Assembly (NCBI GenBank): GCA_963691815.1 | Contig: OY829648.1 | Coordinates: 30,076,383 to 30,140,382, forward strand | Reading direction: 5' to 3' | Length of the DNA: 64,000 bases | From: Echiichthys vipera | Taxonomy: Eukaryota; Chordata; Actinopteri; Perciformes; Trachinidae | Shown: positions 47,704 through 57,124 of the stretch, in pieces | Layout of the letters: every line of letters begins with the position of its first letter | Position numbering within the stretch: position 1 is the first letter of the stretch | Program-made: the position numbers and the translations under genes | The notes under the pieces: generated by a model | What the model was told of the DNA's origin: nothing | The model's database searches: none | The model's input: the letters and a program-made list of their open reading frames with translations, nothing else

Positions 47704-48258
47704 GGCCCAAGCACGTTTCACTGCTAAAGTCTAGTTCGTTTGACCAGTGTGAGTGCAACCGTACGCATGCCGGCCACGGCCTGTTTGGGTGAGCACGTTT
47801 GCACATGTACGAGCACGAGCATGCGCACGTGTATGAGCATGAGGCCTACGGCGGTTCTGACGTCATTTAATGTGCGCCTGTTCGGGAATAGAAAAAAGAA
47901 GGACGGACCCTGCGCGGACATTTAAAACAATGGCGGCGAAAGGTTCACGTTGGTGTGATGCGGAGTTGGAGTGTTTACTGCAGATTTGGTCAGATGAAAA
48001 TATTCAACAGTAAATTAAAAACAGTTGGACAAGACGCACAAAAACTCTGAGGTCTATGGAAAGATTTGTAAACAAAGCGACGTATCGCGATGACGTCAAT
48101 AAATGCGTGTGACGTGTTACGGCGTGATGACGTATAGGAAGGCAAGAAGCATTCTGCCGATGCCCAGGTAGTGTGAGTACAAACAGGCCTGGGACGCGGG
48201 GGGGACAAGTACCCTAAAGCATGGGGCACGGTACGGATTGACAGTGTGAGTGCGCCCT
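47704..48258 (+). mobile_element. Harbinger MITE copy 2, left end lost
   Basis: Matches 54597-55180 from GCCCAAGCACG onward and ends ACAGTGTGAGTGCGCCCT then TAA. The first-exon ORF begins at ATG 47930 (MAAKGSRWCDAELECLLQIW) and hits a TAA after 25 codons. The left TIR has been replaced by the (TA)n repeat. Confidence 0.8.
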
Positions 48259-48620
48259 TAAGAATTAAGATTTGTAGTTCAATATTGTAGAGGCCATATT
48301 GATTATTGATGATGTTTAGCAGAGAGCTTTTACAATTAATCAAATAATGGCCATGCAACCAATCCAAACAAATTTATAGATATAATTAAATTTATAGATA
48401 GAATTAAAGGCATCCTGGCATCTTAAAATGTGTAATTGCTGTGGTGATCCGACAACACAGCCTTTTGTCAACACTTTGATTGCTTCAACTGATCCATCTC
48501 CTTGACAACTGAGGAAACTCTCTTTCTACAGGGGCAATGCAGTTGGAAGATCTGTCAAGAGGTTGTAAGTAGCAGAGCTGGTTTTGCTCTCTGTCCTTAC
48601 TGAATCTGTTAAATAGAGAA
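48259..48620. other. no gene recognised
   Basis: Spacer between two MITEs; contains a short direct repeat, aaatttatagata, at about 48369-48397. Confidence 0.5.
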
Positions 48621-48629
48621 CTGAATGTG

Positions 48630-48884
48630 TACCCTGGAAATCCAGATGCACCGCTCGCAAATTTCATTTTGCTCTACAGCTGCCTCTGGGCACGCACCAT
48701 TGGAGTGGATGTCAGAAAATCCCATCCCACCGATCAAAACGTACTGTCTGTTATGGGCAAGCATGACTGATAAAGACTATCCAATTGCTTGCAGTGGTAT
48801 TTTGAAATGCTTACACTGGTGAAGGCCTATTGCTCGTTGCTAGACCCTCCGTCTGGATAGAAGTTGGTCTGGATTTCCAGGCTA
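48630..48884. mobile_element. hAT-type MITE with 8-9 bp target duplication
   Basis: A 255-bp unit starting TACCCTGGAAATCCAGA and ending TCTGGATTTCCAGGCTA: inverted termini matching at 16 of 17 bases. It is flanked by ctgaatgtg at 48621-48629 and 48885-48893. The duplication length fits hAT. No coding content. Confidence 0.85.
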
Positions 48885-48950
48885 CTGAATGTGTGTAACA
48901 AGCTGTAAAATATGCTCCTGAAAAACAGCATAATTTTCCGTGCACCAATG

Positions 48951-49137
48951 GTTGGGTGACTGTGGCTCAGAGGTAGAGGGGGTCGTCCTTCATTCAAGAG
49001 ATCAACTGTTCGCATGTCGAAGTGTCCTTGGTGTGAATGTCTGTGTGAATGGGAGATTGTGGCAATTAGTGTGAAAGCACCTTGAGTAGTCAGAAGACTA
49101 GAAAGGCGCTATGTATGTAGTTGTCCATTTACCATTT
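48951..49137 (+). mobile_element. tRNA-derived SINE, internally shortened
   Basis: Starts GTTGGGTGACTGTGGCTCAG with an A-box-like segment (TGGCTCAGAGGTAGAGG) and a degenerate B box near 49001. The body has GTGTCCTTGG and AGACTAGAAAGGCGCTATGT, and the tail is CCATTTACCATTTACC. Flanking accaatg at 48944-48950 and 49138-49144 is a 7-bp target duplication. Confidence 0.75.
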
Positions 49138-49144
49138 ACCAATG

Positions 49145-50073
49145 TGTTTTACAAATAAGTAGCTAGCTAACACAATCACCCCAGTGCTCTATTCTGCTCC
49201 ACACACATATGCCGATATTCAAAACCACACACACATGCACTCACAAGTAGCCTTGCTGTGTGTCAGACACTTATTTCCTCTTAAGGTGGGGATACACAAA
49301 TTCAGTTGAGTATATGAATATTGACGGATCCTATACATTTTCTATGGAAAAAGGATAACGCTGGATATTGCCTGGTGACTTCCCTGACTGCTACCCTTAT
49401 CTAAATTTGCATGAACACGACTGCACCTCAACTTCATGAAATTGAGGCCCGTACACCAGACAACAAACCAGTCTTGCAAAACTTGAAACATTCCATATTC
49501 CTCCAATAACATGTTTTCAGAAACACATGATAGCGTACTGTATACCTTATTTTGAGGAAGCTTGTGACCCATGTTCAATGAAGTCAAACCGGCCAGAGAA
49601 AACAGCATGCAACACTATGATCTAACTGTCAAACTAGGCGGTCTCAATTCTGTTTTCTAATTTCTTGCATAGAAGATTTCAGAAACATATATTAGTATGT
49701 TGCTGACAAGTAAAATGAGAACATCTGTGACTGCTACTGTCCGGAACCAACTGGACAGGCTTCCCCCTGGTGAGAGTGAGCCTGGAAGCAGAGCTAAAAC
49801 GGTGTTTGTACACAAAACAAGACAACACAATGTGCGCCAACAAGTCAAGGTAGCCGTCCACCGCGCCATCTTGTCCTTCCTAATAATATTCTAAAGGAAT
49901 ATGGGGAGGTTTCTGGTTATACTAAATAACTAAACTAAATTACTCTAAAAGTGAGCTTTTCCATATTAATAAGTCTACACAGAGTCTCGCATATTCACAG
50001 TTTCCTTTCAAAATAACAACAAATCATTTTAGACATTTTGGTGTGGTGGTGACAAGTACAGAGTACAGCTGGT
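49145..50073. other. no gene; possible unassigned repeat
   Basis: The stretch about 49590-49960 (ATATTAGTATGTTGCTGACA and following) has the look of an interspersed repeat, but I could not assign it or find its ends. Confidence 0.4.
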
Positions 50074-50199
50074 ATGTTTGCTGCAAACTTCAAGCCGCTA
50101 CTTGAACGCACCATTCAGGACCTGGAAAGGTTGTCCCATCTTCATATCACCCTGGCAGGTAGAATCAATGCTATAAAAATGAACGTCCATCCAAAATGA
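50074..50199 (+). pseudogene. L1-clade RT C-terminal fragment
   Basis: Forty-one codons reading MFAANFKPLLERTIQDLER then ITLAGRINAIKMNVHPK match the conserved block after the palm of L1-type ORF2 proteins (LL..T..DL.RW..L..SL.GRI..IKMN). It stops at a TGA next to the sushi-ichi LTR. Only this fragment remains. Confidence 0.65.
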
Positions 50200-50606
50200 A
50201 CTGCAGCATGATGTACCTATGTTCTCCGGCTCCTATGTTGTTTGTAACTACTCGCTCCTGTGCTCTTTCGCTGCAGTCCCCTGTTCACCTCTGTCTGTCT
50301 GCCTGCCTGCCTTCTCCTCTACTTACCTGCATGAGCTTTCCCTGCGGCCATCGCTTCTCACCTTGTGAATCATTTGTGAAGCTATTACCACGTGGAGGGA
50401 CGCCTCACATGGACCTACAACCTCACTGGGCACGCTCAGGAGAGCACACCGTCACTCACCAACCCCCCCTCCTTTCCCCCTTGTGCACCGTGCACTTTGT
50501 GTATATATATATTTATTCACCCATTAAATCACTTGCATTTTGACTCTGAGTTGGAGTCTTGCTTTTGGGTCCCAGTTTCCCAGTTTCCCAGTGTCTGTTC
50601 CTAACA
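50200..50606 (+). repeat. sushi-ichi 5' LTR-like segment
   Basis: Ends CTGTTCCTAACA before GAATGATCTGGCC, the expected leader/primer site layout of sushi-type elements. A TATATATATA stretch and ATTAAA near 50505-50527 could be promoter and poly-A signals. The left boundary is approximate because there is no second LTR to compare. Confidence 0.5.
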
Positions 50607-50623
50607 GAATGATCTGGCCAAAC

Positions 50624-51950
50624 ATGGACCCAGCAGGCACTGAACCTGATCTACAAAGTTTCCCTGTCGTCAGGCCATGGTCACCTTAGAAGTTCAGCTC
50701 GGACAACATTCCCAGATATTACAAGGAATAATGAAAAGCCTCAATCAGCTCTCTGCCTGTGTTTCTCATATGGAGGGCCTTCAAGTTCGCTTCCCCAATG
50801 CCCTGCCTGCCTCCGCTTCTCAATCTGCCATGTTTGTGAGTAACCATCAGCCCCGTGAACCTTTCGTCCCTGAGCCTGAGCGCTATGACGGTAAATTAGG
50901 GGAATGTAAGACATTTCTTTTCAGCCACTCACTCATGCTAACAATACCACAAAGATAGCCTATGTGTTAGCCCCAAAGCAATTTCAGTCAAAAGCAACTG
51001 GACTTGGTTATTTGTCTAGGAAGACGTTTCACCTCTCATCCAAGAGGCTTCCTCATAAAGCGGAGTAAAAGAAGCCATCTATGCAAAAGTAGAGATTGCT
51101 AAACAGAGGAGGAGGTCTGAGACACCAATTATCTCCAATTTACAATGCAGCCTTTTCATTCAACAATCTAACCTCAAGGAACAACTGTTCACAAATGGCC
51201 TCCTGTGACTCCAACGAGTCTGTAGTTAAGACTCAATAGAGCACTAACGAAGTCGAAACCAACTTCCCACCAACGACTGCCACTCTAACGACGGTCCTTG
51301 GCACTTGGAGCACAAAGGGTTCCAGTGACATCATCAGCCTTGTGAGAGGTTAAATACCTGGATCTCCACACCAGTTAGTTTTACCAGTCCCAGCCTGGTC
51401 AAATACGTACATGAACTGATGAAGCCTCTTGGATGAGAGATGATGAGTTGCTTTTGACTTAAGTTGCTTTGGGGTAAATGATGACCTGGACAAATGAGAA
51501 CATTCACAGGCTTATGTGTTAGGTTTACTCACAGGCAGAGCCAGTAGTTGTGGGGCAGCCTTTAGGCACAATCTGTTGACCCAGTATTCAACTTACCAGA
51601 AGTTCACTGATGAGATTCTTTCCTTGTTTGATCACCCTGTTTCCAACGGAACACCAGTAATCAGCTGCTTAATTTGTGTCAGGGCTCCGCAAATACAGCT
51701 GATTATTCCGTTGAGTTCCGCACCTTTGCAGCAGAATTAAGATGGGATGACATGGCTCTACAGAGTATCTTTTTTAAGGGGTCAAATGAAGAGGTTAAAG
51801 ACAACCTGGTGGGGAGATCTGAGTCCGGCTGTTTACAGGAGCTTATCTGCTTAGTCATTAAGATCGATAACCGCCCCTGGGAGAGGCGTAGAGAGAGACG
51901 GTCATCACCTTCAGCTAACTCTTCTTCACTCACGTTAACCCACATTCCCA
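50624..51950 (+). pseudogene. sushi-ichi gag, frameshifted and interrupted
   Basis: An ATG at 50624 starts MDPAGTEPDLQSFPVV; the frame then shifts to 50677-50958 (VQLGQHSQILQGIMKSLNQL coiled-coil-like, then REPFVPEPERYDGKLGECKT). After the nested element the capsid-like part resumes at 51516 (LLTGRASSCGAAF, FTDEILSLFDHPV) and, in another frame, at 51674 (GSANTADYSVEFRTFAAEL, FFKGSNEEVKDNLVGR, DLICLVIKIDNR-like). This is the Gag order of sushi-class Ty3/gypsy elements. The zinc knuckle is missing. Confidence 0.75.
50971..51512 (+). mobile_element. Penelope-like element copy 2, nested in gag
   Basis: Starts CCCCAAAGCAATTTCAGTCA and contains the same terminal segment (GACGTTTCACCTCTCATCC) as the copy at 4862-5858. 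It carries a scrambled piece of the nuclease C-terminus, and ends GAGAACATTCACAGGC. The 10-bp duplication tatgtgttag lies at 50961-50970 and 51513-51522, and removing the element rejoins gag. Hence it inserted after the gypsy element. Confidence 0.8.
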
Positions 51951-52029
51951 CCAATATCAGCCGAGAGATCCTCCCAGAACCTGTAGGAATTTCTTTTCCG
52001 CCCCTATGCCTGTTCAGCCGGATCCCTCC

Positions 52030-52308
52030 AGTTCATCTTAGAGGTGGATGCCTCAAACCTCGGTGTGGGAGCCGTCCTTTCTCAACAATAAGGTTCATCC
52101 CTGTGCCTTCCTTTCCAGAACACTTTTTCCCCGGCAGAGAGGAACTACGGTGTGGGTAATCAGGAATCGCTTGCTGTCAAACTGGCTGTGGAGGAGTGGA
52201 GACATTGGCTGGAGGGGACAGAAACACCATTTGTGGTTTGGACGGACCACAAGAACCTGTCCTACATTCAGATCACTTAAAGCTATGGTCTACATTCTGA
52301 AAAGTTGA
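52030..52308 (+). pseudogene. Ty3/gypsy RNase H fragment
   Basis: Split over two frames: FILEVDASNLGVGAVLSQ with the first catalytic Asp, then VHPCAFLSRTLFPRQR and, in other frames, LAVKLAVEEWRHWLEG and FVVWTDHKNLSYIQ with a later catalytic Asp. These are the standard gypsy RNase H blocks. It lies directly after gag sequence, so a deletion removed protease and RT. Confidence 0.75.
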
Positions 52309-52451
52309 TCCTCTAAGCCCCACCCCAACTAAACCCCTTCCCTCAGTGTTCCATGATTCCTACCCCCAAGCTCGTTTCCCTTCCCTTTCCTAACAACACG
52401 TAGAGCCAGAAGCCGGCTGGCTAAAAATACATGGCTAATGTTAAGATGTGT

Positions 52452-52592
52452 TAGCTTACCAACTAGGCGTCCTTTCCAGGGACTTGACCAGTGTCCTCTT
52501 AATGGCCAGCAGATCTAGGCTGCTTGGCCCAGCTGAAGCTGCTGCGCCAGGGTACTGTGAAGTGTGACCGCCTGTGAGTGTAAGGGATCGTG
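52452..52592 (-). mobile_element. hAT C-terminal fragment, copy 2
   Basis: About 130 bp shared with 15470-15600 (ACCAACTAGGCGTC, CCAGTGTCCTC, GTGTGACCGCCTGTGAGTGT). Minus-strand frame reads LDLLAIKRTLVKSLERTPSW, the hAT dimerisation motif. The CAGTGGCGG terminus is not present here. Confidence 0.6.
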
Positions 52593-54563
52593 ATGGGGGG
52601 AGAAGCTCCACCGTAGAGTGACAGAACAGAGTTGCCAAACACAACGCTAGTCGTTTTTTAACGAAGACAAAGTCGCTGGGGATTGGTAAAGTCTCAGGAT
52701 CAGTTCAGAACAACGGAATGAAAAACTTGGAAAATGCTCCGTTGGATGTTTATTCTTCAAGATCGCTGATTTGCTCATTTAGCTGTCAATCAAAAAAGGA
52801 TTCCGCCTCAGACAGCTCATCCAATCATCATTCAGAAGCCAAGCATCCGGGCCAGCCCACTGTCCCGTAAACCCCCTGAGACGCTGAGCGTCCGATGGGC
52901 GGTTAATGTTGGTGCTTGCTATCTGTGAGCTACAAAAGAACCCCCCCTAAACGTGTCAACACTAGCCAGCACATCAACCAAAATTTTAAAAAACAACAGG
53001 TAAAACCTCAACTAATTACAATGATTATTGTTGGAAAATAAACTGTTTTGCTTTACCCAATTTACATTGAGAGAAAGAGAACAAGTAGAGGAAGAATAGG
53101 ACACTGATGTTCTCTGCATTGTGTTTCCATTCATGAATTTTGAAGAGAGGTTTGATGTGATGAATTTTGAGTGTAGAGGCCAGTGGGGATGTTGGATGAG
53201 AGTGGCTGTAGCTCACAGCAGGTTACACTGAGGTGTATGACCTGAGCTCCTGTAAAATGGATCACACACGGGGTCGCTGTATCACACAGGTGTCCGTGGT
53301 CTTTTTTTTGGAGAAAGTGACAATGGTTAGGATTACAGCATCCATAAAATATAAATCCTTATTCAAAATGTCTATGCCTTACTTAGACAGAACTAGAATA
53401 AGAAAAGTTTAGAAAAGAGTATCTGTTAAACAGATTTACTGATTCAACATTGCTGAGTAAAACTTTGGAACACCCTGACACCTTGAACATGGACTGATGT
53501 TAAAAGAGCTGCTCCAGTTTTTACACTTCAAAGTTTTCCAGGAAATGTTCAGCCTGATAAGAGCACTGTGTAAAAAAAATTCACTTCCAAATTAATTTCA
53601 ATAAGGCAACTTTCCTGAGAATTCCTGTCTCGTAGTACACAGTGCTATTTGTCCACTTATCTTACGCCAAAAAATCTGATACCTGGTCCAGGCAACTATA
53701 TTAATACAAGCATAACTATAACTATATTACACCATATAAAATTTAAAAGAGTGGATAAGGACCTCCTACCAGCCAAAATGTGTCTTTAATTAGAGGGGCT
53801 GAATATACATTTTTCTTGTTGCTGTTTTTTTGGTTCATGTTTAGGTGATTTGGACAGTGACCCTGAGAACTGCAAATTAAAACAATAATAAAAAAATGAG
53901 CTAAAAACAGTGAAAACCACCAAATGCAGCAATTACAGCAGCACATAGCACACCAGAAACTGTTTCCAGAGGACAGTGTTGTCTGAACGGTTGCAGCTTT
54001 TTGCAAAGGACTAGTTTAACTGGTAATTTCTGCTGGGTATTTTAGAGTAGTGAAAGGAAAAAACTCAAGTTTGTGTTTGTTGACTTTGGAACATAAATTC
54101 TCATATACATCATTTGTTTTTGGAAGAATCTTCAGGGACAGACATCTGAAGGAGAAAAGATGGTTGAAGTTTTGTGCTACATCTATGTGACATTCTGTCA
54201 CCAAAATACACATGGATTTCTGTTTTCTCTATATCTCACTGTAGAATGAAATACAGGGAATACATAAGTCTATTGTCAATCTATCCAGCCTGGGACTATC
54301 TGATATAGTTAGGTCTCCGTTGTCACAAATGAGCACATGCACTGTAAAAAGAGAAGTGTAAAAAATAGTGGACAGTTATGATTCAGAACGCCCTACAGCT
54401 TTTTTTTTTTTTTTGTCCAAGGATGTAGGTTTAAATGTGGACAGTAGGAACATGTCCCTCCCAAAATTTTAGCAGAACAGAAATCCCCCTACCAATATTT
54501 GAACAAACTAATTATCTTACTGCCAGACTCAGGAGGGAAGAGCTGTTCAGTGTCCTCCAGTTA
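52593..54563. other. no gene recognised
   Basis: AT-rich non-coding sequence. A run of 16 T lies at about 54400. No motif-bearing ORF. Confidence 0.5.
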
Positions 54564-54566
54564 TTA

Positions 54567-55180
54567 AGGGCGCACTCACACTGTCTATCCGTACCGTGCC
54601 CAAGCAAGTTTTACGGCACAAGTCTAGTTTGTTTGAACAGTGTGAGTGCAACCGTACCACGCCTAGGAGCAGTACGTTTGCCGTCCACACGGCCCGTTTG
54701 GGAGAGGTGGGCTTTTGTAAAGCACATGTACGAGAACGAGCGTGCGCACATGTACAGGCACGAGGCCTACGGCGGTTCTGATGTCATTTTATGTGCGCCT
54801 GTTTGGACATAGAAAAAAGAAGGACGGACCATGCTCGGACATTTAAAACAATGGCGGCGAAAGGTTTACATTGGTGTGATGCAGAGGTGGAGTGTTTACT
54901 GCATATTTGGTCAGATGAAAATATTCAAAAACAGTTGGTCAAGACACACAAAAACTCAGAGGTCTATGGAAATATTTGTAAACAAAGCGACGCATCGTGA
55001 TGACGTCAATCAATGCGTGTGACGTGTTAGGGCGTGATGACGTATAGGCAGGCAAGAAGCATTCGCGCGAGGCCCAGCTAGTGTGAGTACAAACGGGCCT
55101 GGGCCGCGGGGAGAGAGGGAGGGGGGACAAGTACCCTAAAGCATGGGGCATGGTACGGATGGACAGTGTGAGTGTGCCCT
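54567..55180 (+). mobile_element. Harbinger-type element copy 3, both ends present
   Basis: Left end AGGGCGCACTCACACTGTCT then ATCCGTACCGTGCCC; the inverse of the right end reads AGGGCACACTCACACTGTCC then ATCCGTACCATGCCC: about 35 bp with 3 mismatches. Preceded by TTA (54564-54566); the right flank is TAG, so the TWA duplication has decayed on one side. Contains a Myb/SANT-like first-exon ORF. Related truncated copies at 41286 and 47704. Confidence 0.8.
54851..55000 (+). pseudogene. Myb/SANT-like DNA-binding exon of a Harbinger element
   Basis: Forty-nine codons starting MAAKGLHWCDAEVECLLHIW and continuing SDENIQKQLVKTHKNSEVYG. The W...E...LL.IW.DE.I...L...HKN..VY pattern is that of the Myb/SANT-like second protein of PIF/Harbinger transposons, which works with the transposase. 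It stops at TGA after Cys-Lys-Gln-Ser, so only the first helices survive. Its homologue at 47930 has an earlier stop. Confidence 0.65.
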
Positions 55181-57072
55181 TAGTCTGTGTGGCGTCTCTC
55201 CTCTGACCCTGTAGCTTTGCCTACTGTCTCTGTATAAATAGAGATGAGCAGTACGTTGTCCATGCGGATGCATCTGGCTATCATGGTCACTGTAGCAGAA
55301 GCTTCAATCGGATATAATGGACTTCTTCTTCTTCTGTGGCTGACATGTTGAAGTGCACCCCTCCTCCTTTTGTTTTTAGCTGTTTCGATCTGTTTTCCAC
55401 CTAAAATGAAGAGCGGCTCACAGGCGCTTCCCTTAACATTCTCATTCAGAGTTTCTGACACTCTACCATATCAGCAGAGTAATAACATAATGCACAGCAG
55501 ACTATACGACAGGCAGATTTTTTTCTTGAAATATTGTGACATTATTCTCATTAACTTCCATAAAACAAAATCTCAAAATAGTATGACTATTCTCAGCATG
55601 ACAGAACACAGATTGGTTCAGATTCTTAAAATGTTAAGAAAGTTTTGAACACCAGTACAAATCTTCCTCAAACACAATTCAGTCCAGTGGTTTATAAATG
55701 AATTAAAATGCTCTAATTTATCATTGTCGTAAACAGATGCCACATGCACATTTAAAGATGTTACTTTCCCAAACAAAAGACACAAAGAAGACAAAAGAGT
55801 AAATCATGTGTGCTAACTTAGCAGGGATAAGATTAAATGAAAGTTGCTCTGGAAGAAAATAAATATTTGAAAGCAATACAAAATGCCTGACAACCTTACT
55901 GCGTTATATTCCGTTATATTTTTAATAGTCATCTGTGTTTTCCTTTTACCAAAAATTAAGACATTTCTATCATAAACTGATGCAGAACGGGGCAGAACAA
56001 TCTCCAGAATGCAGAAAAGAAAGTGTTAAACACTTGAACTTATCTGAATCTTCTGATCCAGGTGCCAAGATTTTATTGGAATTAATGTGTGTAGTGCAGC
56101 GACAGAATTTCTGAACCTTTGAACAATAGCTGCTTTTTAGTCTTTCTTTGTTGTGAAAGGAACTAAAGACACACTTGTGTTCTTTCTTTAGATGTGTCGA
56201 AGGAAAAGTCACACATTCTGTGTAAGGGCAACATTCCTATGGTTGAACAGCACCATTTTTACACTACCTGAGTTGCCTGATTGGCCAATTTAAGGAAGAC
56301 TATTTAAGAATAACATCAGCAATTCAACACAGGTGTGTTCTTCTTCAGCCAGATAATGTTGCAGTTCCGTATAAACAAAATCATTACCTCCCCCTCTCAC
56401 ACTTTCTCTCGCTCCATTTAACCGGTCATGGTGGATCTCTAGCTGTGTGTTAATTGGCCAAGCTTGATGTGTTGGCATTGATTATTAACCCTTCAGAAAA
56501 TCCCAGCGGGTTGGCTGCGAATGGTGAATAAGATCACACCTCTAATACCTCGCTCACTGTACCCTGAGCATCTCCTTCCACTCTTCTTGTGATATTTTCT
56601 TTTTTCTTGCTCCTTAGCTCATCCATTTTCTCTGTATTTCCCTTTGAGTTTTCCATATACTCCACACATTTTCTCTCTTTCTCAATTGATCGATCTTTAA
56701 CATACCTTCTCTCAGCCTCTCTCAACACACTCACAGACAAGAATGTGCTGTGTGGTTATTTGTTGGAATACAAATTTGCTTTTTAACAATTGAAGATGCA
56801 AGCTCCTACTCACACATGCTGTACACCTGTATGAATGCACACACAAAGTATCCTATGTAGGCACAAAAGGTTTAGGATAACCAAGGCCATAATAACAAGA
56901 TAGGTTATTCGCTTTTATATAATGTTTGCACAGCAGACTAACATCTGGCAGCTCGTAGAGACCCAGGAGGCAAAAAGTTCCCCTTTGGAAAAATAACTGT
57001 CTGTTAAACTAGTTGATGTGATTAAACACAACTTTAATCAGGAATATGCACCATATAAGCATGGTATATATA

Positions 57073-57073
<1 letters not shown>
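55181..57073. other. no gene recognised
   Basis: Non-coding sequence, AT-rich. No domain or repeat family recognised. Confidence 0.5.

Positions 57074-57116
<43 letters not shown>
57074..57116. repeat. (TA)n microsatellite
   Basis: About 20 TA units. Confidence 0.95.

Positions 57117-57124
<8 letters not shown>

Larger units (their letters stand above)
50200..52309 (+). mobile_element. sushi-ichi-type Ty3/gypsy retrotransposon, gutted
   Basis: Order: LTR-like segment (to 50606), gag (50624 to about 51950), then an abrupt jump to RNase H (about 52030-52308) where the element ends. Protease, RT and integrase and the 3' LTR are missing. The gag is split by a Penelope-like element at 50971-51512. 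Gag motifs match the family from which vertebrate PEG10/RTL genes were domesticated, but this copy is broken. Confidence 0.75.
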
